A stretch of 64,000 bases of DNA from Peptostreptococcus russellii (GTDB lineage Bacteria; Bacillota; Clostridia; Peptostreptococcales; Peptostreptococcaceae), in assembly GCF_900110295.1 (NCBI RefSeq), contig NZ_FODF01000003.1, positions 62,001-126,000 on the forward strand, in the 5' to 3' direction. Shown here piece by piece: positions 55,886 through 63,770 of this stretch. A program made the position numbers and the translations under genes. The notes beneath the pieces were generated by a model. It did no database searches. It was given only the letters and a program-made list of their open reading frames with translations, and was not told the DNA's origin. The first letter of the stretch is position 1. Every line of letters begins with the position of its first letter.

Positions 55886-57097
55886 ATGAATTTTAGAAAA
55901 TCATTTTGTACAAATACAAGACTTATGGGTACAATGATGCTGATGATAGAGTGGTCATTAGAGGGAAAAATAGTATCTCATGTATTTATGTTAGATGCAG
56001 AAGGACTTGGAATTTCAGATTTCTATACAATGGTAGATGAATCTATGCACAATAGAGAGTGTTTTTATAGACAAAAGTATGGCGGTCTAGGTGGAGTCAA
56101 TGTTGATATTAGTGAAGAAGAAGCTTGTTTTCTTGTAAATCAATATATGGATAAAAATATAAGATACGAAAAAGCCCTACCAGAAAGTTTTAATATAGAT
56201 ATTAGAGAGTTTTATAGAGAGAAATATGAGGAAATAGGACTTTCACAAATAGAAAAATTAGATGGAGAAAATCCTTCTTTAGAAGAAAATGAAAATTTAA
56301 CATATTATAATACAATGAAGAAGAATGTATTTAGAAAAATATGCAAAAATATAGAGACAGAAAATGAGTTTGTAAACTACATGATAATGAGGCTAGTTGC
56401 AAGAGATAGAGAGGCGCTCCTATACTTTTCTGGAAATGAATATGTTGCAGAAACTCACCTTACTGAAATAAACGGTGCACTTTTATATAATGAAATAGAA
56501 AAAAAGGCAGAGGATAGATTTGTTTGTAATTGTGTATATGAAGATTCAGATGGATATTATGAGGCAAAAGTAATAGTTACTATACATAAAGAAGAAATTG
56601 AAGACGATGGAACATTGAAATTTGAAGGAGTTCATTATAATTATTCCTTGAGAACATTTATGATAGTAAGTGTAAATGCTATATATGATTTTGAAGTGTT
56701 TGATATTATCTCTAAGGAAGAAACAGTAGATATATATAATCTTACAGAAGAAAACAGCAGAAAGAAAATTGAAAACATAATATACAATGCCTATCCAGCA
56801 ATTCAAGGGATAGAGTTTGACGATGGAGTATTGTATATTCAATATTATCCAGATAATGCCCATGTAGATGGGGATATATATGTAATAAACAATGATATTA
56901 TGTTTATAATATATATAAATGAAAAGCAGATTTTTTTAGCTACATATAATGAAGAAGCAAGGGAATTAATAGAAGAATCTCTTAGAAGTCAGATGCAGGA
57001 TAGAATAGAAAAAAAAGATACAATGTCTTTTAGACAAAATGTACTCTTTGATTTTGTAGAATCAGGAAATGATGATTTTTATGACTTTCTAAACTAA
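55886..57097 (+). CDS. Conserved-looking hypothetical protein, 403 aa
   Basis: Not recognised. Soluble, Glu-rich, with no signal peptide or transmembrane helix. The N-terminus (CTNTRLMGTMMLMIEW), a GGLGG stretch (67-71) and a long alternating beta-like region from about 210 (FVCNCVYEDSDGYYEAKVIVTIH and NAIYDFEVFDIISKEETVDIYNL, cited as AYPAIQGIEFDDGVLYIQY further on) suggest a two-domain alpha/beta fold. RBS AAAGGAGG and a good promoter support a real gene. It stands alone between the HAD gene and the ior operon. Confidence 0.6.
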   Translation: MNFRKSFCTNTRLMGTMMLMIEWSLEGKIVSHVFMLDAEGLGISDFYTMVDESMHNRECFYRQKYGGLGGVNVDISEEEACFLVNQYMDKNIRYEKALPESFNIDIREFYREKYEEIGLSQIEKLDGENPSLEENENLTYYNTMKKNVFRKICKNIETENEFVNYMIMRLVARDREALLYFSGNEYVAETHLTEINGALLYNEIEKKAEDRFVCNCVYEDSDGYYEAKVIVTIHKEEIEDDGTLKFEGVHYNYSLRTFMIVSVNAIYDFEVFDIISKEETVDIYNLTEENSRKKIENIIYNAYPAIQGIEFDDGVLYIQYYPDNAHVDGDIYVINNDIMFIIYINEKQIFLATYNEEARELIEESLRSQMQDRIEKKDTMSFRQNVLFDFVESGNDDFYDFLN

Positions 57098-57450
57098 AAG
57101 ACGTAAAATATTTGAAAAAGATATGTTTTCATACTTATAAAAATATAGAAAAAGTTGACAAAATGTAAAGTTTAGAAGTACTTTTTTAAATATTAGTAAT
57201 ATAAAAAGGCTAAATTTCATAGAAAAGATGTTATTTTTTAGCAAAGCTATAGATATAGGTTGACAAAATGACAAAAAAAATATAAACCGATAGAGTTAAA
57301 AATCTATCGGTTTTTTTATATTTTAAATGTTTTTTAAAAAATACCTTGTTTAAATCTAAAATAGTGCATCTTTATAATCAAAAATAATGGATATTGAGTA
57401 TAAGACAATATTGATAGATTGTTTAAAAAATATAAATAATAAACAAAATG
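57098..57450. other. Intergenic stretch with repeated GTTGACAAAATG and a terminator
   Basis: The 460-bp gap before iorA has no gene. GTTGACAAAATG occurs at 57154 and 57259, 105 bases apart; each includes a -35-like TTGACA without a well-spaced -10. The perfect hairpin AAACCGATAGA/TCTATCGGTTT (57284-57313) with T7 is a clear terminator. It ends any transcript from upstream and insulates the ior operon. Confidence 0.6.
57284..57320 (+). terminator. Rho-independent terminator upstream of the ior promoter
   Basis: Eleven-bp perfect stem AAACCGATAGA/TCTATCGGTTT, 8-base loop, T7. Confidence 0.9.
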
Positions 57451-57479
57451 TTGACATCTTTTATTTTCGGTGTTATAAA
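57451..57479 (+). promoter_or_regulatory. Strong promoter for iorAB
   Basis: Consensus TTGACA, exactly 17 bases, then TATAAA, about 80 bases before the iorA ATG. The best promoter match in the window. Confidence 0.7.
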
Positions 57480-57557
57480 TAAGATATAGAGTAAAGAGGC
57501 TTTTTATGTGTGAAAACGTTATGAGATTTATATTTTAGTACCTAAGGAGGTAGTATT

Positions 57558-59345
57558 ATGAAGAAATTGATGACTGGCGATGAAGCAATCGCTAGAGGCG
57601 TATTCGAATCAGGAGTAAGATTTGCAGCTGCATATCCAGGTACTCCAAGTACAGAAATTCTGGAAAATCTATCTAAATGTGATAGAAAGGATCTTTTTGC
57701 AGAATGGGCACCAAATGAAAAGGTTGCACTAGAATCTGCAATCGGAGCAAGTGTTGCAGGAGCTAGATCATTCGCATCAATGAAGCATGTTGGTCTTAAT
57801 GTTGCGGCAGATCCATTTTTCACTGCATCATATTCAGGTGTAAATGGAGGGCTAGTAATAATCTCTGCAGATGAACCTGGACAGTTCTCATCTCAGAATG
57901 AGCAGGATAATAGACATCTTGCTATAGCAGCTTTTGTTCCGATGTTTGAACCTGCTGATAGCCAGGAATGTAAAACAATGGTAAAAGAAGCGTATGATTT
58001 AAGTGAAAAGTACGATACACCAATTCTAGTAAGAATGACAACTCGTGTATGTCATTCAAAGGGACTTGTAGAAGTAGAAGATAGAGTAGAAGTTCCAATT
58101 AAGAAGTGGGAAAAAGAACCTTTGAAATATGTAATGGTTCCAGCAAATGCAAAAGTAAGAAAGCAGTACATATTTAAGAGAATGGCAGAACTTCAAGAGT
58201 ATTCAAATGATTGTCAGTGGAACTTTATAGAAGATAATAAGGCTAAAATAGGCGTTATTGCATCAGGAGATTGTTATCTTTATGCAAAAGAAGTATTCGG
58301 AGACGAAGCTTCATACTTAAAAGTAGGATTTTCAAATCCACTTCCAGACAAACTATTTAAGGAATTTGCTGAAAAGGTAGAAAAAATATATGTAATAGAA
58401 GAAAATGATCCAATAATGGAGACTCATATAAAGGCTCTTGGAATAGATTGTCATGGAAAGGATGTATTCCCAAGATATGGAGAAATGATTCCAGAAGTAA
58501 TAAGAAAGGCAGTTTATGGCAAGGAAGTAGAAATATTTGAAGAAGCAAAAGAAGTAATGATTAATCGTGCACCTACTTTCTGTGCAGGATGTCCACATAG
58601 AGGATTTTTCTATACTCTAGGAAAGAGAAAAAATATAATGATATCAGGAGATATAGGATGTTATACACTAGGATTTGGTGGACCATACAATGCCATGGAT
58701 ATGACTTTATGTATGGGAGCTAGTGTAAGTATGGCTCACGGTGCATCTCAAGTATTTTCAATGGATGAAAATCAGGATGTAAAGGTTGTTTCAGTAATAG
58801 GAGATTCTACATTCTTCCATTCAGGAATTACATCTTTGATAGATGCAGTTTATAACAATAGTAGTGCTGTTACATGTATACTTGACAATAGAATTACAGG
58901 AATGACAGGTCAGCAGCAAAATCCAGGAACAGGATTAACTGCTCAAGGAGAGCCTGCTGCTGAAATAGATATAGAAACATTAGTTAAGGCAATAGGAGTA
59001 AAGAATATAAGAAGAGTAAACCCAAATCATTTAGACGAAGTTAATGAAGCTCTTGATTGGGCATTGGCTCTTGATGAACCTTCAGTAATTATTACTTGGT
59101 GGCCATGTGCTTTAAAGAAACAGTCTGAAGAAGATAAGAACAACTTCCCTGAATCATTCAAGGATAGATTTGAAGTTGACCATGAAAAATGTATCGGATG
59201 TAGAAAATGTACAAAGACAGGATGTCCAGCAATATCTTTCAACAAAGAAGCTAAAAAATCTTCAATTGATTTAAATAAGTGCGTAGGTTGTAGTGTATGT
59301 GCTCAGGTATGTCCAGTAGGAGCAATAGGAAAGGTGGTAAAATAA
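57558..59345 (+). CDS. iorA: Indolepyruvate:ferredoxin oxidoreductase, alpha subunit
   Basis: Oxidatively decarboxylates aryl-pyruvates (from Trp, Phe, Tyr) to aryl-acetyl-CoA, reducing ferredoxin. The N-terminal pyrimidine/CoA-binding region holds GVRFAAAYPGTPSTEI. The TPP site is G415-D-S with Asn444 (DNRITGMTG). Two [4Fe-4S] clusters close the protein: Cys545, 548, 551, 556 and Cys575, 578, 581, 585. At 595 aa it is full length. RBS AAGGAGG precedes the ATG. iorB follows after one base. Substrate range is a family property and is not fixed by the sequence. Confidence 0.95.
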   Translation: MKKLMTGDEAIARGVFESGVRFAAAYPGTPSTEILENLSKCDRKDLFAEWAPNEKVALESAIGASVAGARSFASMKHVGLNVAADPFFTASYSGVNGGLVIISADEPGQFSSQNEQDNRHLAIAAFVPMFEPADSQECKTMVKEAYDLSEKYDTPILVRMTTRVCHSKGLVEVEDRVEVPIKKWEKEPLKYVMVPANAKVRKQYIFKRMAELQEYSNDCQWNFIEDNKAKIGVIASGDCYLYAKEVFGDEASYLKVGFSNPLPDKLFKEFAEKVEKIYVIEENDPIMETHIKALGIDCHGKDVFPRYGEMIPEVIRKAVYGKEVEIFEEAKEVMINRAPTFCAGCPHRGFFYTLGKRKNIMISGDIGCYTLGFGGPYNAMDMTLCMGASVSMAHGASQVFSMDENQDVKVVSVIGDSTFFHSGITSLIDAVYNNSSAVTCILDNRITGMTGQQQNPGTGLTAQGEPAAEIDIETLVKAIGVKNIRRVNPNHLDEVNEALDWALALDEPSVIITWWPCALKKQSEEDKNNFPESFKDRFEVDHEKCIGCRKCTKTGCPAISFNKEAKKSSIDLNKCVGCSVCAQVCPVGAIGKVVK

Positions 59346-59346
59346 T

Positions 59347-59919
59347 ATGACTAAGAATTTATTATTAACTGGAATAGGTGGTCAGGGAACAATAACTGCC
59401 AGTAAGCTACTTACAATAGGTCTTATGAGTGCAGGTTACGATGTAAAGATGAGTGAAGTTCATGGAATGAGCCAGAGAGAAGGTCAGGTTCTTACTCATC
59501 TAAGATATGGTGAAAAGGTATATTCTCCAGTTGTTCCTATGGGTGAAGCAGATATAATAATGGGATTTGAAGAACTTGAAGTTCTAAGAAATATAGATTA
59601 TTTAAAGCCAGATGGAGTAGTCGTTCTAAATACAGTAAGATTTAACCCAATAGGAGTTCTAAGTGGTAAGGATAAATATCCTGAAAATACAAAAGAACTA
59701 ATAGAGAAAAGAGCTGGAAAACTTCATGCCTTCAATGCTACAAAAGAAGCAGAAAAGCTAGGAAATCCAAAAGTTATGAATATAATTCTTCTTGGAACAA
59801 TAGTAAAGAGCATGGAGCTTGAACATATAGATTGGGATAAGATAATAGAAGAAAATGTTAAAGAAAAATTTATAGAAATAAACAAAAAAGCATTTAGAGT
59901 AGGAATGGGATTGGTATAA
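59347..59919 (+). CDS. iorB: Indolepyruvate:ferredoxin oxidoreductase, beta subunit
   Basis: Gamma-type domain partner of IorA (190 aa). GIGGQGTITASKLLTIGL at the N-terminus is the nucleotide/CoA-type loop, followed by EVHGMSQREGQVLTHLRYG and EADIIMGFEELEVLRNIDYL, all standard for IorB. The ATG lies one base after the iorA stop, so translation is coupled. It is followed by a perfect stem-loop and then ptb. Confidence 0.94.
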   Translation: MTKNLLLTGIGGQGTITASKLLTIGLMSAGYDVKMSEVHGMSQREGQVLTHLRYGEKVYSPVVPMGEADIIMGFEELEVLRNIDYLKPDGVVVLNTVRFNPIGVLSGKDKYPENTKELIEKRAGKLHAFNATKEAEKLGNPKVMNIILLGTIVKSMELEHIDWDKIIEENVKEKFIEINKKAFRVGMGLV

Positions 59920-59933
59920 TTTAAATATAGGCC

Positions 59934-59966
59934 TTATTCTGCACTGCTTAGTCTTTTGCAGAATAA
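59934..59966 (+). other. Perfect 10-bp stem-loop between iorB and ptb
   Basis: TTATTCTGCA (59934-59943) is exactly complementary to TGCAGAATAA (59957-59966) with a 13-base loop. No U-tract follows, so it is unlikely to terminate transcription. Candidate intercistronic processing or stability element. Confidence 0.55.
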
Positions 59967-60059
59967 CGCGAATATCAATTAGGCTTACTCAAAAATTACC
60001 TAGTAAGTATAAGGATAAGTCGAAAATAGTTTTTATATAATTACACACGGAGGTAGCGA

Positions 60060-60956
60060 ATGCTTAGAGATTTTGATGAAGTAATAGAAAAGGTAAAATC
60101 TTTTCATGAAAAAAAACGTTGTGGTGTATGTATGGCTGATCAAGCAGCAATAGAAGCAGTAATTGAAGCTGAAGAGATGGGACTGGCAATGCCTGTTTTG
60201 ATAGGTCATGAAGATAGTATAAAAGAAATTTTAAAGTCTTTGTCTAGAGAAAATAAATATGAGATTATTGATGTAAAATCAGATTCTGAAGGTGCAGAAA
60301 AAGTAGTGGAATTGGTAAGAGAAGGTAAGGTGGATTTCATACTTAAAGGTCATATTGAAACAGCTGTTTTGATGAAGGCTGTAGTAGACAAGGAAAAAGG
60401 TCTTAGAACAGATAGTTTAATTAGCCATGTTGCATTTGAAGAAATACCTACATATCACAAGCTTTTGGCAGTTACAGATGGAGGAATGTGCCTGTATCCA
60501 GACATAGATCAAAAGCAAAAAATAGTTGAAAATGCAGTAGATGTTTTTCATAAACTTGGATATGAATGTCCTAAAGTAGCTTGTCTTTCAGCAGTAGAAA
60601 AGGTAAATCCTAAAATGCCGGCGACAGTCGATGCGGGACAGTTAAAAATAAGAAATCAAAATGGAGAAATTAAGGGATGTATAGTAGAAGGTCCTATTGC
60701 ATTTGACCTAGCCTACTCAAAAGAAGCGAAAGAAATAAAGGAATATGAAAGTGATGTAGCGGGAGATGCAGATATACTTCTTGCCCCAGATATACAATCT
60801 GGAAATATTCTTGCAAAATCTCTTAATTTGGCTGCAAATGCTAAAATGGCAGGATTTGTTGTAGGGGCAAAGTGCTTGATACTTCTTATATCAAGAAGTG
60901 CAACTGCAGAAGAAAAATATTTGTCAATAGCTTTAGCGGCACTTGTAAATAAGTAA
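60060..60956 (+). CDS. ptb: Phosphate butyryltransferase-family phosphotransacylase
   Basis: Converts an acyl-CoA plus phosphate to an acyl phosphate. Family landmarks are KRCGVCMADQAAIEAVIEAEE (cited as CMADQAAIEAVIEAEEMG), LKGHIETAVLMKAVVDKE, GLRTDSLISHVAFEE, TDGGMCLYPDIDQKQKIVENAV (cited as TDGGMCLYPDIDQK) and the closing AGFVVGAKCLILLISRSATAEEKYLSIALA (cited as SRSATAEEKYLSIALA). The 298 residues match Ptb rather than the longer Pta. RBS GGAGG precedes the ATG. Its place after iorAB suggests that aryl- or branched-acyl-CoA could be the real substrate. Confidence 0.9.
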   Translation: MLRDFDEVIEKVKSFHEKKRCGVCMADQAAIEAVIEAEEMGLAMPVLIGHEDSIKEILKSLSRENKYEIIDVKSDSEGAEKVVELVREGKVDFILKGHIETAVLMKAVVDKEKGLRTDSLISHVAFEEIPTYHKLLAVTDGGMCLYPDIDQKQKIVENAVDVFHKLGYECPKVACLSAVEKVNPKMPATVDAGQLKIRNQNGEIKGCIVEGPIAFDLAYSKEAKEIKEYESDVAGDADILLAPDIQSGNILAKSLNLAANAKMAGFVVGAKCLILLISRSATAEEKYLSIALAALVNK

Positions 60957-60976
60957 GTATTTTAAAAATATTTTAG

Positions 60977-61006
60977 CTAATTTACCCGAAAAAACCGGTA
61001 AGTTAG
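60977..61006 (+). other. Stem-loop between ptb and buk
   Basis: CTAATTTACC (60977-60986) pairs with GGTAAGTTAG (60997-61006), one G-U pair, 10-base loop. No U-tract. It lies directly upstream of the buk RBS (AAAGGTGA). Confidence 0.5.
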
Positions 61007-61029
61007 ATAACTTTGAAAGGTGATAGCAA

Positions 61030-62085
61030 ATGAAGATATTAATAATTAATCCAGGTTCTACCTCTACAAAAGTTGGGATATATGAGGATTTGGAAGAAAA
61101 AATAATAGAAAATATTTCAATAGAAGCAGATATTCTTAAAAAATTTGATGATTTATACGATCAGACAGATATGAGATATGAACAGGTTATGGAATTTCTT
61201 AAAAAGAATAATATATCTCCATCCGATCTTGACGTAATAGTTTCAAGAGGCGGATTGCTTCCACCTCTTCATACAGGAGCATATGTAATAGATGATGAAC
61301 TTTGCCATATAATGAGACACCGTCCGGCTCAGATTCATGCCTCTAATTTAGGTGCTCTTGTTGCAAGAAGAATATCGAAAGAATATGATATACCTGCATA
61401 TATATATGATGCTGTTTCAGTTGATGAACTAACTGATGAAGCTAGATTATCAGGTGTAAAAAAATACCCTAGAAGAAGTTTTTCTCATGCTTTAAATACT
61501 AGGGCTGTGGCAATGAGATACTGTGCTGATAATGGTCTTGACTATTATAAATCTTCGGTAATAGTAGTTCATTTAGGTGGTGGTATTTCTATGAATTTCC
61601 AAAAAAACGGAAGACTTGTAGAAACAGTATCATCTGATGAAGGACCTTTCTCTACCAACAGGGCTGGTGTACTACCGATATATAGCTGTATAACAATAGC
61701 AGCCGATGAAGGGGCAGAGGCACTTCAAAAATATGAAGATAGTATAGGTGGTCTTGTATCTTATTTAGGTACAAACGATGCTAGAGAAGTGGAAAAGATG
61801 ATAGAAGAAGGCAATGAAGAGGCTCTTTTGGTATACAGATCAATGGCTTATCAAATAGCCAAGTCCATAGGCTCCCTTGCTATTGTAGACAATGGAAAAG
61901 TTGATGCGATACTTCTTACAGGAGGAATATCTTATTCAAAGATGCTGACTGGATGGGTAAAAGAGAAAGTGGAATTTATAGCTCCTGTAGAGATTTATCC
62001 GGGAGAATTTGAAATGAGAGCATTAGCCCAAGGTGCTTATAGGGTAATGCAAGGAATGGAAAAAGCTGATTATTTAAGACTGTAG
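61030..62085 (+). CDS. buk: Butyrate kinase-family acyl kinase
   Basis: Transfers the phosphoryl group from an acyl phosphate to ADP. ASKHA fold with the N-terminal LIINPGSTSTKVGIYED, the SRGGLLPPLHTGAY segment, HLGGGISMNFQKNGR, the DEGPFSTNRAGVLP segment and the C-terminal ILLTGGISYSKML. The 351-residue length is that of Buk, shorter than acetate kinase. RBS AAAGGTGA precedes the ATG. With Ptb it gives substrate-level ATP. A strong terminator follows. Confidence 0.93.
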   Translation: MKILIINPGSTSTKVGIYEDLEEKIIENISIEADILKKFDDLYDQTDMRYEQVMEFLKKNNISPSDLDVIVSRGGLLPPLHTGAYVIDDELCHIMRHRPAQIHASNLGALVARRISKEYDIPAYIYDAVSVDELTDEARLSGVKKYPRRSFSHALNTRAVAMRYCADNGLDYYKSSVIVVHLGGGISMNFQKNGRLVETVSSDEGPFSTNRAGVLPIYSCITIAADEGAEALQKYEDSIGGLVSYLGTNDAREVEKMIEEGNEEALLVYRSMAYQIAKSIGSLAIVDNGKVDAILLTGGISYSKMLTGWVKEKVEFIAPVEIYPGEFEMRALAQGAYRVMQGMEKADYLRL

Positions 62086-62091
62086 ATATAT

Positions 62092-62128
62092 TGCCCCCAG
62101 CAAAATAGCTAGGGGCATTTTACTTTTT
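62092..62128 (+). terminator. Terminator after buk
   Basis: TGCCCC/GGGGCA outer stem with AGC/GCT inside, followed by T-rich sequence. Closes iorA-iorB-ptb-buk. Confidence 0.85.
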
Positions 62129-62266
62129 AAGTATAATTTTAGGGAAAATTTAAAACTATTTGAAATTAACTAGCTTGAAAAAAATATTTAAATTGGTTAT
62201 TATAATAAATAGCAATAATATTTTGGAAGGAGGACGGACAATAAAGAAGACTAGGAAAGGTCAGAA

Positions 62267-62947
62267 ATGTTGTCCTTTAATATTATGGGAATAGGAGAAT
62301 ATAAGGGTGTAGTGAACGACTTTGAATCTTTTTTAGCTTTTTTAGATACATTAGCCGTCATCATATCTGAAATGTTTGGAGATCACTGTGAAGTAGTAAT
62401 ATCAGATTTAGATAATACAGATAATTCAGTGCTTTCCATATACAATGGACAAGTAACAGGAAGAAGCGTAGGCGATCCTTTAAATACTAGAGCAGGTGAA
62501 CTTATAGAAAGAAGTAAAGGCGGATATAATATAAACTATAAAAAAGCAAATAAAAAAATTAAGAAAGAAATTAAATCTTCTACAATAGTCACTAAAGCGT
62601 TTGGTAGAAATATCTCTCTTTGTATTAATTACGATTGTGATGACATATCAGCCATACAGAAAACACTAAAGAAATTTCTTTCAATGGGCGATGAAGTATA
62701 TGATGAGTTTGATGCTTTTGATAATGGGGAACTTGCAGAGCATAAATTTATGGTAGAGCTTGAGAAAATCAATAAGCCAATAGTAGATATGAACAAAAAA
62801 GACAGATTAGAGCTAATCAAAAACTTAAAAGAAGCAGGAGTTTTTAAGATACAAAAGAGTGTTCCTTATATAGCTGAACAAATGGGATTATCTAGATATA
62901 CTATATATAATTACCTAAATGAAATAGAAGAAAATGAAAAAAAATAA
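62267..62947 (+). CDS. YheO/DauR-like transcriptional regulator (PAS_6 and HTH)
   Basis: 226-aa regulator. The N-terminal YheO-type PAS domain (about 20-135) contains FGDHCEVVISDLDNTDNSVLSIYNG (cited as GDHCEVVISDL and NSVLSIYNG) and ISLCINYDCDDI. The C-terminal DauR-like HTH (about 170-220) has KRD-like DRLELIKNLKEAGVFKIQKSVPYIAEQMGLSRYTIYNYL (cited as VPYIAEQMGLSRYTIYNYL). DauR represses D-arginine use in Pseudomonas. The gene follows the ior-ptb-buk operon on the same strand after a terminator, so it is a candidate regulator of amino-acid catabolism. Start ATG 62267 has GGAAAGG upstream; a strong AAGGAGG at 62226 has no standard start codon in range. Confidence 0.85.
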   Translation: MLSFNIMGIGEYKGVVNDFESFLAFLDTLAVIISEMFGDHCEVVISDLDNTDNSVLSIYNGQVTGRSVGDPLNTRAGELIERSKGGYNINYKKANKKIKKEIKSSTIVTKAFGRNISLCINYDCDDISAIQKTLKKFLSMGDEVYDEFDAFDNGELAEHKFMVELEKINKPIVDMNKKDRLELIKNLKEAGVFKIQKSVPYIAEQMGLSRYTIYNYLNEIEENEKK

Positions 62948-63034
62948 AAAACTTTTTAAAAAAAGTGTTTAAAAAGAATTATATTGGGCAAATATATAAT
63001 ACAAACATAATAAATTAAAATACTCAATCTCCCC

Positions 63035-63069
63035 AAACGAGAACCTTACCCCCTAAGGTTCTCGTTTTT
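63035..63069 (+). terminator. Strong Rho-independent terminator
   Basis: AAACGAGAACCTTA paired with TAAGGTTCTCGTTT (14 bp perfect), C5 loop, then T-rich. The strongest terminator in the window; it ends the YheO-like gene. Confidence 0.92.
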
Positions 63070-63182
63070 CATTTATTATAAAAATACAACTATAAATATA
63101 AAAGATATACTATAAAAAAAAAAACCACTTAAATTTAAGCAGTTCTTTAAAAATTAATTATGTTGGAATATCGATAATTTTA

Positions 63183-63437
63183 TTATTTTTTTCTTTTTTG
63201 TAGAAAAGAAGAACCTAGATACTTCTTGATATCTTCTTCAGATGAAAAGTCATCAACTAAAATTTCCTTGCCAGTATCTTCAAATATAACAAGAACTTCA
63301 CAATCTCCTTGTAAAAAAGCCTTTTTAACTGTTTCTTCTCTTACTTCTCTAACCTTTACAATATTCTTTTTTTCCTTTTCGAAGTCTTTTGTATAATAAC
63401 TTCCCATCATATTTATAAATTTAGTATAACGGTTCAT
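63183..63437 (-). CDS. Small hypothetical protein (84 aa)
   Basis: Not recognised. Charged, soluble, with an N-terminal RYTKFINMMGSYYTKDFEKEK helix (cited as MGSYYTKDFEKEK), then a short alternating region (CEVLVIFEDTGKEILVDDF) and the KKYLGSSFL tail. GGGAGG lies six bases before the ATG at 63437; a longer frame starting at 63485 covers the RBS and is unlikely. It stands between a terminator and a divergent metallohydrolase gene. No function can be suggested. Confidence 0.55.
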   Translation of the reverse strand: MNRYTKFINMMGSYYTKDFEKEKKNIVKVREVREETVKKAFLQGDCEVLVIFEDTGKEILVDDFSSEEDIKKYLGSSFLQKRKK

Positions 63438-63770
63438 AATTACCTCCCATAAATATTTTATATAAAATATAACCATAAATTTCAAAGTATAAAACTCTAG
63501 AAAAAGTGATATTTGCTATAATCAATTGAACTATCTATAATGTTTAAAATATCTCTATTTTAGGTAGCATTTTATTCATTAATATAATAATAGAAAAATA
63601 TAGAAATATCAAGTTAAAATTAAAAGTGGCTATTGAAAAATTTCATAAAGGAGTAAATTAAAATATTAGTAGATATTAAATTGTTTTTAAAATGAACTTA
63701 ATAACTATGTTATTTAATTGTTTTGTTATTTGTATTCAAACTATGGTAAAATAGTAATGGTGATGAAATT

